In this document: positions 10,234 to 19,715 of the stretch, one piece after another
Layout: each line of letters opens with the position of its first letter
How positions within the stretch are numbered: position 1 is the first letter of the stretch
NCBI RefSeq assembly: GCF_003012775.1
Contig: NZ_PXYG01000001.1
Location: 682,001-746,000 of the forward strand
Length of the DNA stretch: 64,000 nucleotides
Reading direction: 5' to 3'
Origin: Zobellella endophytica
GTDB taxonomy: Bacteria > Pseudomonadota > Gammaproteobacteria > Enterobacterales > Aeromonadaceae
Made by a program: the position numbers and the translations under genes
The notes under the pieces: generated by a model
Told to the model about the DNA's origin: nothing
Databases searched by the model: none
What the model saw: only the letters and a program-made list of their open reading frames with translations

Positions 10234-11421
10234 TTACGCAGTTTTGTCGCTGGTACACAACAGCCAGTAGCAGAGGGAGGAGACCAGGGCACACAGGCTC
10301 ATGGTCAGCAGCATGTAGAGCGCCGACTGATCCGGCAGGGCGGCCACCAGGGCCCCCACCAGGGCGGCGGTGCCGAAACGCAGGGTACCGGCGAGGGACG
10401 ACGCCGTGCCCGCCAGGTTGGGCAGGGTGCTGAGCAGGCTGGCCATGGTATTGCTGCCGATGGTGGAAATGACCCCCACGTAAAGCATGATTGGCAGCAC
10501 CACCGCCCACAACCCCCAGCCGAGCAGGGGTCCCACGGGCATCATCAGCCCGGCCAGCAATTGCAGGCCCAGGGCCAGGCGCAGCATGGTGGCCGACCCC
10601 AGTCGCCGGACCCATCGGCCGTTGAGGGTGGTAAACAGCATCAGCGAGAGTACATTCAGCCCGAACAGATAGCCGGCGTGCTGGGCCGAGACTCCGTACA
10701 GCCGGATATAGACGAAGGCGGCCCCGGTCAGGAAGGCAAACATGCCGGCGAAGGAAAAAGCCCCGCACAGCATGAATCCCAGCGCCCGGCGGCTGGTGAG
10801 CAGGCGCAGGTAGCTGCGCAGGATGGCGGACAAATGCAGGGGTTGCCGTCGCGCCGGGCTCAGGGTCTCCGGCAGACGCAGGCTGCACGCCAGTGCGACC
10901 AGAAAGGCGAACGCGGCCAGTACCCAGAAAATCGATCGCCAGCCAAACCAGTGGGCCAGGTGGCCGCCCAGCATGGGCGCCACCAGGGGGGCGACCGTCA
11001 TTACCAGGGTGATGTAGGCCATGGTGCGGGCAAAGTCCTCCCGATCAAAGAGATCACGCACCAGCGCCTGCACCACCACTGCCGAGGCGGCCCCGGCAAA
11101 GCCCTGGCCGGCACGCAGCCAGGTGAGCATCTCGATACTGCCGGCCAGGGCACAGAGCAGGGCGGCGACGGCAAAGATCAGGATGCCGCCCAGCAGCACG
11201 GGGCGTCGGCCCCTGGCGTCGGACAAGGGACCAAACAGCAGCTGACCGATGGCAAAGCCGCCGGTATAGGCGGCCAGGGTGGCCTGCACCCGGTGGGAGT
11301 TGCTGGCCAGCGCTTCGGCGATGGCCGGCATGGCCGGAAGGTACATATCGATGGCGAGGGGAGTCAGAGCAGAGACGGCGCCGAGCAGGATGATCAACGG
11401 CAGGGTGGAGGATGAAGGCAT
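10234..11421 (-). CDS. Bcr/CflA-family multidrug efflux MFS transporter
   Basis: Drug:proton antiporter of the major facilitator superfamily, 395 residues with about 12 membrane helices. The N-terminus LTPLAIDMYLPAMPAIA and the loop motif FGPLSDARGRRPVLLGG are hallmarks of the Bcr/CflA group. I choose ATG 11421; the in-frame upstream start 11478 would overlap a terminator. The gene lies 56 bases downstream of the SdsR terminator on the same strand, with no clear promoter in between. The actual substrate is unknown. Confidence 0.88.
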   Translation of the reverse strand: MPSSSTLPLIILLGAVSALTPLAIDMYLPAMPAIAEALASNSHRVQATLAAYTGGFAIGQLLFGPLSDARGRRPVLLGGILIFAVAALLCALAGSIEMLTWLRAGQGFAGAASAVVVQALVRDLFDREDFARTMAYITLVMTVAPLVAPMLGGHLAHWFGWRSIFWVLAAFAFLVALACSLRLPETLSPARRQPLHLSAILRSYLRLLTSRRALGFMLCGAFSFAGMFAFLTGAAFVYIRLYGVSAQHAGYLFGLNVLSLMLFTTLNGRWVRRLGSATMLRLALGLQLLAGLMMPVGPLLGWGLWAVVLPIMLYVGVISTIGSNTMASLLSTLPNLAGTASSLAGTLRFGTAALVGALVAALPDQSALYMLLTMSLCALVSSLCYWLLCTSDKTA

Positions 11422-11476
11422 GAAGCTGAGTGTTCCGGCAATGGCGTAAATCGGCTCCCGTTGATTTACGATAAAC

Positions 11477-11575
11477 AAAAAAAGCCAGGTACAAAATCCG
11501 TGTACCTGGCCTAGGGGAATGGCTCATATGCTGAGCCGTGCGCTAGTGAGAAGGCACTAAAAAGTGCGCTTCTGC
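11477..11575 (-). ncRNA. sdsR: SdsR (RyeB) small regulatory RNA
   Basis: Read on the minus strand, this stretch contains AGCGCACGGCTC, a short loop, then GAGCCATT, CCCT and a 9-bp GTAC-centred terminator hairpin followed by seven T. This is the conserved core and terminator architecture of enterobacterial SdsR, as I recall it. Length is about 99 nt, against about 104 nt in E. coli. SdsR is a sigma-S-dependent, Hfq-bound RNA that represses outer-membrane and other mRNAs. The 5' end is set by the promoter match just upstream. The sequence 5' of the core is not conserved with E. coli. Confidence 0.85.
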
Positions 11576-11585
11576 TTAACTATTG
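11576..11585 (-). promoter_or_regulatory. sigma-S-type -10 element of sdsR
   Basis: On the minus strand this reads CAATAGTTAA, matching the extended sigma-S -10 CTATACTTAA at 8 of 10 positions. It lies directly before the inferred 5' end GCAGAAG. No good -35 is needed for sigma-S promoters and none is obvious. Confidence 0.6.
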
Positions 11586-11756
11586 GCCATAAATGACGGC
11601 CTGTCTAGGCAGGGTTAAATTAGTGCTCGAAATCAGCAGTTTATCATACTGAATCCGGCCAGTTGAGCGATTGGGGGTCATATGAAAGCCAAACGCTCGC
11701 GGTGGCCGCTCGCCTTTTTGTCTGGCGGGGCTTGCAACCCCGGGTGACAGCCATTA

Positions 11757-11772
11757 CTGTATGGATATACAG
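11757..11772 (+). promoter_or_regulatory. LexA (SOS) operator of yebG
   Basis: CTGT at 11757-11760, eight bases, then ACAG at 11769-11772, with an AT-rich centre. This is the gammaproteobacterial SOS-box pattern. It sits 14 bases before the yebG start, and yebG is SOS-regulated in E. coli. Confidence 0.9.
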
Positions 11773-11786
11773 ATAAGGAGTCGACA

Positions 11787-12059
11787 ATGGCAGTAACACT
11801 ACAATACCTGGTAGTAAGAAACGGAATCGAGAAAATGACGTTTACCAATAAAAAAGAGGCCGACGCCTACGATCGCCTGCTCGATCTGGCCGAACACCTC
11901 GACGAACTGCTGGCCACGGGGCCGGTCAGCCTGGATGAAGTGGATCGTGAGGCCCTGGCCCTGTTCCTGGCGCAAAACCAGCATCGGCTCGGCGGTCCCG
12001 GGAAGAAAGTGGCCAGCAAGGCGGAGAAGACCGCCGCCGGCATCAAGGCCGTGGCCTGA
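11787..12059 (+). CDS. yebG: SOS-inducible protein YebG
   Basis: Small DNA-damage-inducible protein of 90 residues. The N-terminus MAVTLQYLVVRNGIEKMTFTNKKEADAYDRLLD aligns along its length with E. coli YebG. The C-terminus is Lys/Ala-rich. ATG 11787 follows AAGGAG, and a LexA box lies just upstream. The molecular role is not established, although it is reported to bind DNA. It converges with the ABC exporter gene. Confidence 0.93.
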   Translation: MAVTLQYLVVRNGIEKMTFTNKKEADAYDRLLDLAEHLDELLATGPVSLDEVDREALALFLAQNQHRLGGPGKKVASKAEKTAAGIKAVA

Positions 12060-12068
12060 GGCTCTCCC

Positions 12069-13859
12069 TCAGTAATACAGGGTCCGGTACAGTCCGGGCT
12101 GCTCCAGCAGTTCGTGATGGGTGCCGGACTGACTTATCTTGCCGTCTTCAAATACCAGTACCCGATCTGCCTGGCGCACCGAACTCAGCCGGTGCGCCAC
12201 TATCAGGGTGGTGCGCCCCTGCAGAAAGGCCGCCAGCGCCTGGTGCAGTTTCTGCTCGGTTTCCGTGTCCAGCGCCGAGGTGGCCTCATCCAGGATCACG
12301 ATGGCCGGATTTTTCAGCACCATGCGGGCGATGGCCATCCGCTGCTGCTGGCCACCGGAGAGCCTGACCCCGCGCCGGCCTATTTCCGTATCCAGCCCCA
12401 GCTCCATGGCGGCCACCACCTCATCCAGCTGGGCGACCCTGAGCGCCTGCCAGAGGGCACTATCGTCGTGCTCATCCCCCAGGCTCAGATTGGCCCTGAC
12501 GCTATCATTGAACAGCACCGGCTGCTGCAGCACGGTCGCCACGTGCTCGCGGATGGTGGCGAAGCCGATATCACCGGTACTGATCCCGCCGAAGCGAATA
12601 TCCCCGGTATCGGCGGGGTAGAGCCCCAGCAGCAACTGGATAAAGGTGGACTTGCCGCCGCCGCTGGCCCCGACCAGCGCCACCTTTTCCCCGGCGCGGA
12701 TATGCAGGCTGACATCGTCCAGCACCTTGCGCTCGCGGTTGTAGGAGAAACTCAGGCGCTCCACTTCGATCGACAGGGTGGTGGCCCCGGCGAAGGGATC
12801 GGTCGCGCCGTTCGGCTCCTCCGGCTCGCCGCCCAGGGCCAGCATGCCGTTGATGCGCCTGAGGGCGGCGCTGGCGGCGTAAAAGGAGTACTGCATGTTG
12901 AGCAGCTCCTGCACCGGTCCCATCATGAACCACAGGTAGCTGAACACGGCGAAGATCTGACCTACGGTCAGATCGGTGTAGAGCACCATGATCATGCCCG
13001 CCGCCCGGAACAGTTCGACCCCGGACAAGAACAGCAGAAAACTGGCCCGGCCGGCGGCTTCGCTCTTCCAGGCGTAATCGATAGCGCAGTCCCGGACCCC
13101 GCGAGCCCGGTCGATCACCCGCAGCAGGTAATGCCGTTCGCGGTTGGCGGCCCGGATCTCGTGGATACCGTCGAGGGTTTCCACCAGCGCCTGCTGGAAC
13201 ACCTCGAAGGCGCTGTTTTCCTGGCGCTTCAGATGTTTCACCCGGGCACCCAGGCGGCTGGAAAAAAACACCACCACCGGGTTGAGCAGCAGAATGAAGA
13301 GCCCGAGCTGCCAGTTGATCAGCAACAGCACCACAGCGGTCCCGATCACGCTCAGCAGGCTGATCAGCAGCCGGCTCAGGGTTTCGCCGAGAAACTTGTC
13401 CAGGGTTTCCACGTCGGTAACGTAATGGGAGCTGACGCTGCCGGCGCCGATGGATTCGAAGGCCCGCAGCGGGGTTTTCATCAGCTGGCGGGCCAGCCGG
13501 CGCCGGATCTGGAAGGTCAGATGCTTGGCCACCCGGGCGAAATGCCGTCCCTGGATGATATTGAACACCAGCGCCAGGGCGCGCAGCAGCAGGGTGATCG
13601 CCAGGATCGACAGGATATAGCCGACGCCGGTCTGCCAGGCCGCCGGCAGCAGCCGATCGAGCCAGGCCAGCAGGGTACCAGGGCTGTCGAGCAGGACCTC
13701 ATCCACCAGCAATGGCATCAGCAGCGGCACCGGAACCGCCAGCAGGGTACCGATCAGTGCGAACAGGTGGGCGTAGAGCAGGAGACGGCGATGGCGTTGC
13801 ATCATGCGGAGCAGATCGGGCCATTGCAAAACCGGCAGCGTCAGATTTTTTTTATCCAT
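12069..13859 (-). CDS. ABC exporter, fused membrane and ATPase domains
   Basis: MsbA/MdlB-like half-transporter of about 596 residues. The N-terminal six-helix exporter domain covers residues about 20-330 and the ATPase domain the remainder. Walker A is GASGGGKST, the signature LSGGQQQRMAIARM, Walker B VILDEATSALD and the H-loop AHRLS. ATG 13859 is preferred over the TTG at 13862. It could export a lipid, drug or peptide. There is no partner gene nearby to decide, and it is not the msbA-lpxK context. Confidence 0.88.
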   Translation of the reverse strand: MDKKNLTLPVLQWPDLLRMMQRHRRLLLYAHLFALIGTLLAVPVPLLMPLLVDEVLLDSPGTLLAWLDRLLPAAWQTGVGYILSILAITLLLRALALVFNIIQGRHFARVAKHLTFQIRRRLARQLMKTPLRAFESIGAGSVSSHYVTDVETLDKFLGETLSRLLISLLSVIGTAVVLLLINWQLGLFILLLNPVVVFFSSRLGARVKHLKRQENSAFEVFQQALVETLDGIHEIRAANRERHYLLRVIDRARGVRDCAIDYAWKSEAAGRASFLLFLSGVELFRAAGMIMVLYTDLTVGQIFAVFSYLWFMMGPVQELLNMQYSFYAASAALRRINGMLALGGEPEEPNGATDPFAGATTLSIEVERLSFSYNRERKVLDDVSLHIRAGEKVALVGASGGGKSTFIQLLLGLYPADTGDIRFGGISTGDIGFATIREHVATVLQQPVLFNDSVRANLSLGDEHDDSALWQALRVAQLDEVVAAMELGLDTEIGRRGVRLSGGQQQRMAIARMVLKNPAIVILDEATSALDTETEQKLHQALAAFLQGRTTLIVAHRLSSVRQADRVLVFEDGKISQSGTHHELLEQPGLYRTLYY

Positions 13860-13933
13860 CAATCACCATCATCGGGTTTTCATTTGGGGAAAGGGCAGGT
13901 AAGTTAGGCGAAAATAATTAGTGCTTTCCCTTT

Positions 13934-14392
13934 ATGACTGAAAAATCTGCATTTTATCAAAGCCTCACCGCCCAGGCACTGGCCCTGTGCGAGGGGGAGC
14001 CCGACCGTATCGCCAAACTGGCCAACCTTTCCGCCTTGCTCAATCTCGCCCTGGACGACATCAACTGGGTCGGCTTCTACCTGCGCGAACAGGGCACCCT
14101 GGTGCTGGGGCCCTTCCAGGGCAAGCCGGCCTGCGTGCGTATTCCCGTCGGCAAGGGCGTCTGCGGCACCGCCGTGGCCACCGGCCGGGTCCAGCGTGTG
14201 GCCAATGTACATGAATTTTCCGGCCATATCGCCTGCGACGGCGCCAGCAACTCGGAAATCGTGCTCCCTCTGGGGCAGGGCGATGATATCTGGGGAGTGC
14301 TGGACATCGACAGCCCGCGGTTCGGACGTTTCGACGAGGCGGATGAAGCCGGGCTCAGTCTGTTGGTGACGCAGCTGCAGGGACGGCTGTAA
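13934..14392 (+). CDS. msrC: free methionine-(R)-sulfoxide reductase
   Basis: GAF-domain enzyme (YebR) that repairs free Met-R-sulfoxide, 152 residues. The three catalytic/resolving cysteines are visible at Cys67, Cys77 and Cys101, with the same 10 and 24 residue spacings as Cys84, Cys94 and Cys118 of the E. coli enzyme. It has the motif NWVGFYL. It is encoded just upstream of proQ-prc, the same neighbourhood as yebR in E. coli. Confidence 0.93.
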   Translation: MTEKSAFYQSLTAQALALCEGEPDRIAKLANLSALLNLALDDINWVGFYLREQGTLVLGPFQGKPACVRIPVGKGVCGTAVATGRVQRVANVHEFSGHIACDGASNSEIVLPLGQGDDIWGVLDIDSPRFGRFDEADEAGLSLLVTQLQGRL

Positions 14393-14480
14393 ACTCTGGG
14401 GGTCGCTTTTGTTGGCGTGCCCCTTATAATGTGAAGGTTTCAACGGGCGTGCGCCCCTGGTCTTATATCCAAGGTATTTC

Positions 14481-15026
14481 ATGGAAAACTCGGAAAAACT
14501 CAAAAACAGTAAAGAAGTTATCGCCTACCTGGCCGAATGCTTTCCCCGGTGCTTCGTTGCCACCGGTGAAGCCAAGCCACTCAAGATCGGCATTTTTCAG
14601 GATTTGGCGGAACGCCTGGCGGAGGATCCCAAGGTATCCAAGACCATGTTGCGCACGGCCTTGCGCCAGTACACCTCCAGTTGGCGGTACCTGCACGGCC
14701 TCAAGGCCGGCATGAGCCGGGTCGACCTGGACGGAGAGCCTTGCGGTGAGCTGACCCAGGAGCATATCGACCATGCCAGGGGAGCGTTGAAGGAAAGCAA
14801 GGAAAAGGTATTCGGTGCCCGCAAGGACAAACCGGCGGCCAAGAAGCCGCGTCCCAAGGCACGCAAGGTCGATCCTGCGAACTTGACCGTGGAGCAGAAT
14901 GTCAAAGTATTGCTGGGCAAGTCCCCGGTTCCCGCTACCATTAAGGAAGTCACCCGGGATGATGTCCAGGTGGAACTCAAAACCGGCATGTCGGTACGAG
15001 TCAAGTTCGACCATCTTATTCTCTAA
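14481..15026 (+). CDS. proQ: RNA chaperone ProQ
   Basis: FinO-domain RNA-binding protein that stabilises many small RNAs and mRNA 3' ends. The 181-residue product has the FinO domain at residues about 1-120 ([13 protein letters not shown]...[11 protein letters not shown]). A Lys/Pro-rich linker and a C-terminal Tudor-like domain ([13 protein letters not shown]) follow. A weak in-frame start at 14463 exists, but ATG 14481 matches the family N-terminus. prc starts 10 bases downstream, so they form one operon. Confidence 0.95.
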   Translation: MENSEKLKNSKEVIAYLAECFPRCFVATGEAKPLKIGIFQDLAERLAEDPKVSKTMLRTALRQYTSSWRYLHGLKAGMSRVDLDGEPCGELTQEHIDHARGALKESKEKVFGARKDKPAAKKPRPKARKVDPANLTVEQNVKVLLGKSPVPATIKEVTRDDVQVELKTGMSVRVKFDHLIL

Positions 15027-15036
15027 GGAGTAGGGT

Positions 15037-17043
15037 TTGACCAGTCACGTAATTCGTTTGTCTCTGGTGGCCGCCGGGCTTATGGCCGCCGGGATGGCGG
15101 TGGCCGTGCCCCCGGCCATCGATGCCTCCGCCATTCCGGTCCTGGCACCAGAAAGTCAGCATGCGGCCGCCAGCAAGCGGATTACCGCCCTGTTTACCCG
15201 CTCCCACTATCAGCAGTTCCAGCTGGACGACGCCTTCTCGGAGGAGATCTTCGCCCGTTTCGTGGAAAGCCTCGATTTCAGCAAGAACATCTTTACCCAG
15301 GCGGACATCGCCCGTTTCGAACGCTATCAGCACAGTTTCGACGATCTGTTGCGGGCGGGACGGCTGGAAACCGCCTTCGAGATGTACAACGAGAGCCTGA
15401 AGCGGCGCTACGAACGGCTGGTTTACGCCCTCTCGCTGCTCGACACACCCATGACCTTCGACGGCAGTGAAAAATACCAGTTCGATCGTACCGAGGCCGA
15501 CTGGCCCCAGGACGAGCAGGAGCTCGATGAGCTGTGGCGGCAGCGGGTCAAGTACGACGCCCTCAGCCTGGCCCTGGCGGACAAGGAATGGGATGAAATC
15601 AAGGACACCCTGGCCAAGCGCTACAACAACGCCATCAAGCGGCTGTCCCAGAGTGAAAGCGAAGATGCCTTCCAGAGCTTCGCCAATGCCTTTGCCCGCG
15701 CCATCGAGCCCCATACCAGCTACCTCAGCCCGCGTAACGCCGAACGCTTCGAAACCGAGATGAACCTGTCGCTCGAAGGCATCGGCGCCGTGCTGCAGGC
15801 CGAGGACGATTACACCGTGATCCGCTCCCTGGTGCCGGGGGGCCCGGCGGCCAAATCCAGCGAACTGCAGCCCGAGGATCGCATCATCGGCGTCGGCCAG
15901 GAGGCGGAGCAGATCACCGACGTGATCGGCTGGCGGCTGGATGAGGTGGTCGACCTGATCAAGGGGCCCAAGGGCACCAAGGTCTGGCTGCAGATCCAGC
16001 GTGGCCAGGCAGTGACCGCCACCCCCAAGATCGTCGAACTGACCCGGGATACGGTGCGGCTGGAAGACAGGGCCGCCAGCGGCAAGGTCATCGAGGCCGG
16101 GGGGCAGAACATCGGAGTGGTCGAGATCCCGAGTTTTTACGTCAACCTGAGCGTCGACGTGGCGAAGGAGATCGACAAGCTGAAGGTGCAGGACATCGGC
16201 GGCCTGGTGATCGATCTGCGCGCCAACGGCGGCGGCGCCCTGACCGAGGCGTCGGCGCTGACCGGGCTCTTTATCGACAGCGGCCCCGTGGTGCAGATCC
16301 GTGACGGCCTGGGCCGGATCTCGGTCAACAGCGATGACGACAACCAACTGGCCTATGACGGCCCCATGGCGGTGCTGGTGGACAGGTACTCGGCGTCGGC
16401 CTCGGAGATCTTCGCCGCCGCCATGAAGGACTACGGCCGAGCCATCATCCTGGGGGAAAACACCTTCGGCAAGGGCACGGTACAGCAGCATCGCAGCCTG
16501 TCGCGCATCTACGATCTGTATGAAAACCCCATGGGCTTCGTGCAGTTCACCATCGCCAAGTTCTACCGCATCAACGGTGGTAGTACCCAGAACCGGGGCG
16601 TGCGGCCGGATATTCCGTTCCCGACCGCCATTGAGGCCGAGGAAACCGGGGAGAGCATGGAGAAAAACGCCTTGCCCTGGGATCAGATCTCCAGCGTCGA
16701 CTTCGGCCGGGTCACGGATCTCCAGCCCTATGTCGGCAAGTTGCGCCAGCGCCACCAGGCCCGCATCGAAACGGATCCCGAGTTCACCTATATCTTTGAA
16801 GACATTAGGGAATACCAGCAGCTCAAGGACAAGACCTCGGTGTCGCTCAACCTGGAAGAACGCAAGGCCGAGCTGGACGAGCAGGACGCCAAGTCCCTGG
16901 CCCGGCTCAACGACCGGCTGGCCCGGGCAGGCAAGGAACCGGTCGACTCGCTCGACAGCACGCCCGGAGACTTTGAACCCGAGGACAGCTACCTGAAAGA
17001 AGCCGCACGCATCACCGCCGATCTGGCCAAGCTGCTCGGCTGA
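15037..17043 (+). CDS. prc: carboxy-terminal processing (tail-specific) protease
   Basis: Periplasmic serine protease that degrades proteins with nonpolar C-termini and processes PBP3 and the hydrolase MepS. It has 668 residues and starts at TTG 15037 behind AAGGAG. An N-terminal signal peptide (LVAAGLMAAGMAVAV) precedes a PDZ domain around residues 240-320. The Ser/Lys dyad is in DRYSASASEIFAAAMKDYGRAIILGENTFGKGT. The C-terminal DUF3340-like helical part is present, so the protein is full length. Confidence 0.95.
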   Translation: MTSHVIRLSLVAAGLMAAGMAVAVPPAIDASAIPVLAPESQHAAASKRITALFTRSHYQQFQLDDAFSEEIFARFVESLDFSKNIFTQADIARFERYQHSFDDLLRAGRLETAFEMYNESLKRRYERLVYALSLLDTPMTFDGSEKYQFDRTEADWPQDEQELDELWRQRVKYDALSLALADKEWDEIKDTLAKRYNNAIKRLSQSESEDAFQSFANAFARAIEPHTSYLSPRNAERFETEMNLSLEGIGAVLQAEDDYTVIRSLVPGGPAAKSSELQPEDRIIGVGQEAEQITDVIGWRLDEVVDLIKGPKGTKVWLQIQRGQAVTATPKIVELTRDTVRLEDRAASGKVIEAGGQNIGVVEIPSFYVNLSVDVAKEIDKLKVQDIGGLVIDLRANGGGALTEASALTGLFIDSGPVVQIRDGLGRISVNSDDDNQLAYDGPMAVLVDRYSASASEIFAAAMKDYGRAIILGENTFGKGTVQQHRSLSRIYDLYENPMGFVQFTIAKFYRINGGSTQNRGVRPDIPFPTAIEAEETGESMEKNALPWDQISSVDFGRVTDLQPYVGKLRQRHQARIETDPEFTYIFEDIREYQQLKDKTSVSLNLEERKAELDEQDAKSLARLNDRLARAGKEPVDSLDSTPGDFEPEDSYLKEAARITADLAKLLG

Positions 17044-17050
17044 CCTCCCG

Positions 17051-17080
17051 GCCCGGAGCCTGTGCTCCGGGCTTTCTTAT
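17051..17080 (+). terminator. rho-independent terminator after prc
   Basis: A 9-bp stem GCCCGGAGC/GCTCCGGGC with a 4-base loop, followed by a T-rich run (TTTCTT). It ends the msrC/proQ/prc unit. Confidence 0.85.
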
Positions 17081-17117
17081 TAAAGCCCTTCAGACGACTT
17101 TAACGAGATCTCCGCTT

Positions 17118-19715
17118 ATGACCCAGACCAAACCCCAAGTACAGTATCGCGATGATTATCAACCGCCCCATTACTGGATAGATACCCTTGATCTGGATAT
17201 TCAGTTGCACGACAGCCGGACCGAGGTGGTGGCCATCAGCCGCATCCGGCGTAACGGCGAGCACAGCGAGCCCCTGATCCTCAACGGCGAGCATCTGGCG
17301 CTGTTGCAGGTAGCCATCAATGGGGTGGAAACCCGGCAGTACCAGCAGGACGATGAAAGCCTGCTGCTGCCCCAGGTTCCCCAGGAGTTTGTGCTGACCA
17401 TCAAGACCCGTATCAACCCGGCGGCCAACAGCGCCCTGGAAGGGCTGTACAAGTCGGGTTCTGCCTTCTGTACCCAGTGCGAAGCACAAGGGTTTCGGCG
17501 CATTACCTATTATCTCGACCGGCCCGACGTCCTGGCCCGCTTTAGTACCCGCATCACCGCCGACGCCGCGGCCTATCCTTATCTGCTGTCCAACGGCAAC
17601 CGGGTTGGGCAGGGGGTGCTTGACGACGGCCGTCACTGGGTGCAGTGGCAGGATCCTTTCCCCAAGCCGGCCTATCTGTTCGCCCTGGTCGCCGGGGACT
17701 TCGACGTGCTGCGCGACAGCTTCACCACCTACAGCGGGCGGGAGGTGGCGCTGGAGATCTATGTCGACAAGGGCAACCTGCACCGGGCCGGGCATGCCAT
17801 GGACAGCCTCAAGGCCTCCATGGCCTGGGACGAGCAGCGCTGCCACCTGGAATACGATCTCGACGTCTACATGATAGTGGCGGTGGATTTCTTCAACATG
17901 GGCGCCATGGAAAACAAGGGCCTTAACGTGTTCAACGCCAAGTTCGTGCTGGCCGACGAAAATACCGCCACCGACAACGATTACCTGGACATAGAGCGGG
18001 TGATCGGTCACGAATACTTCCATAACTGGACCGGCAACCGGGTGACCTGTCGCGACTGGTTCCAGCTGTCGCTGAAGGAAGGGCTGACCGTGTTCCGCGA
18101 TCAGGAGTTTTCCTCGGATCTGGGATCCCGCACCGTCAACCGCATCCGCAACGTGCGCATCATCCGCGGCCCCCAGTTCGCCGAGGATGCCGGTCCCATG
18201 GCCCATCCGATCCGCCCGGATGAAGTGATCGAGATGAACAACTTCTATACCCTGACCGTGTACGAAAAGGGGGCGGAAGTGATCCGCATGCTGCACACCC
18301 TGCTCGGCGAGCAGGCCTTCCAGCGTGGGCTGGCTCTGTACCTGCAACGCCACGACGGCCAGGCCGCCACCTGCAACGACTTTGTGGCGGCCATGAGCGA
18401 GGCCAGCGGCCGGGATCTGGGCCGCTTCAACCGCTGGTACGGCCAGTCCGGCACGCCGGTGCTGACGGTCAGCGATGACTACGATGCCGACCAGGGCCGC
18501 TATACCCTGACGGTACGCCAGCACACGCCGCCCACCCGGGATCAGCAGGAAAAGCTGCCGCTGCATATTCCGCTCAGTCTGGCCTTGTACAGCGAGCAGG
18601 GGGAGCCCATCACCCTGATGCGGGAAGGCCAGTCCTGCGGCCCGGTGCTGGACGTGCTCGAGGCCGAACACCGCTTCGTGTTCGAGCAGGTACCGAGCTG
18701 CCCGACCCCGGCCTTGCTGCAGGGCTTCTCGGCGCCGGTCAAGCTGAGCTACCCCTACAGCGACGAGCAGCTGTCGCTGCTGGCCCGATGCAGCATCGAC
18801 GAGTTCGTCCGCTGGGACGCGGTGCAGATGCTACTCAACAAGACGGTGCAGGCGCAGATGGCCGCCGGGGGCGAGACCGCCTTGCCCCGGTCGCTGGTGG
18901 ACGTGTTCCGTACCATCCTGGAGGATCCGGCCCTGGATCGGGCGCTGAAGGCGGAAATGCTGACCCTGCCCGATCTGGGCAGCCTGCTCGAGCTGTTCGA
19001 GCAGGTGGACATCGAGGTGTTGGCCCGGGTGCACGACCGGCTCGGCCTGGGGCTGGCCGAGGCCCTGCAACCGCTGTGGCGGCAGGCCTACACCGACAAC
19101 CTGACGCCCGAATACCGCATCGAGCACCAGGACATGGCCCGGCGGTCGCTGAAGAACGTGGCCCTGGGCTACCTGGCCCTGGCCGGTGATGAGGCCCGGG
19201 TATTCGAGCAGTACCGGCAAGCCGACAACATGACCGATACCCTGGCGGCGATGAAGGCGGCGGTGCGCGCCGGGCTCGGGAGCCGCGACGCCATGCTGAC
19301 CGACTTCGAGGGCAAATGGCACCACGACGGCCTGGTGCTCGACAACTGGTTCCGGCTGCAGGCCACTGCGCCGGGCGAGCAGACACTGGCGCGGGTCAGG
19401 CAGTTGATGCAGCACCCGACCTTCAGCCTGAGCAATCCCAACCGGGTACGGGCGCTGATCGGGGCCTTCACCAGCGGCAACCCGGTGCAATTCCACCGGG
19501 CCGATGGGGCCGGCTACGACTTCCTGCTGGAGATATTGAGCCAGTTGAACCGGCTCAATCCCCAGGTGGCGTCGCGGCTGATCACCCCGCTTATCCAGTT
19601 TTCCCGGCTCGACGACGCCCGCCGGCGGATGATCACCCTGCGCCTGCAACAGCTGATGGCTATGCCGGATCTGGCGCGGGATCTGTTTGAAAAGATCAGC
19701 AAGGCCCTGGACTGA
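17118..19715 (+). CDS. pepN: aminopeptidase N (M1 family)
   Basis: Zinc aminopeptidase of 865 residues that completes cytoplasmic peptide breakdown. The substrate-binding GAMEN motif is in NMGAMENKGLN. The zinc site HEYFH is followed 18 residues later by the third ligand Glu in LKEGLTV. The remainder is the usual large C-terminal helical domain. Its TGA stop overlaps the ATG of the next gene by one base. Confidence 0.96.
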   Translation: MTQTKPQVQYRDDYQPPHYWIDTLDLDIQLHDSRTEVVAISRIRRNGEHSEPLILNGEHLALLQVAINGVETRQYQQDDESLLLPQVPQEFVLTIKTRINPAANSALEGLYKSGSAFCTQCEAQGFRRITYYLDRPDVLARFSTRITADAAAYPYLLSNGNRVGQGVLDDGRHWVQWQDPFPKPAYLFALVAGDFDVLRDSFTTYSGREVALEIYVDKGNLHRAGHAMDSLKASMAWDEQRCHLEYDLDVYMIVAVDFFNMGAMENKGLNVFNAKFVLADENTATDNDYLDIERVIGHEYFHNWTGNRVTCRDWFQLSLKEGLTVFRDQEFSSDLGSRTVNRIRNVRIIRGPQFAEDAGPMAHPIRPDEVIEMNNFYTLTVYEKGAEVIRMLHTLLGEQAFQRGLALYLQRHDGQAATCNDFVAAMSEASGRDLGRFNRWYGQSGTPVLTVSDDYDADQGRYTLTVRQHTPPTRDQQEKLPLHIPLSLALYSEQGEPITLMREGQSCGPVLDVLEAEHRFVFEQVPSCPTPALLQGFSAPVKLSYPYSDEQLSLLARCSIDEFVRWDAVQMLLNKTVQAQMAAGGETALPRSLVDVFRTILEDPALDRALKAEMLTLPDLGSLLELFEQVDIEVLARVHDRLGLGLAEALQPLWRQAYTDNLTPEYRIEHQDMARRSLKNVALGYLALAGDEARVFEQYRQADNMTDTLAAMKAAVRAGLGSRDAMLTDFEGKWHHDGLVLDNWFRLQATAPGEQTLARVRQLMQHPTFSLSNPNRVRALIGAFTSGNPVQFHRADGAGYDFLLEILSQLNRLNPQVASRLITPLIQFSRLDDARRRMITLRLQQLMAMPDLARDLFEKISKALD

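Noticed and set aside
10210-10240. dif-like stretch TTTTACATAACATAAAG between qmcA and the efflux gene
   Set aside because: One arm resembles XerD but the other arm does not match XerC, and no element boundary is present.
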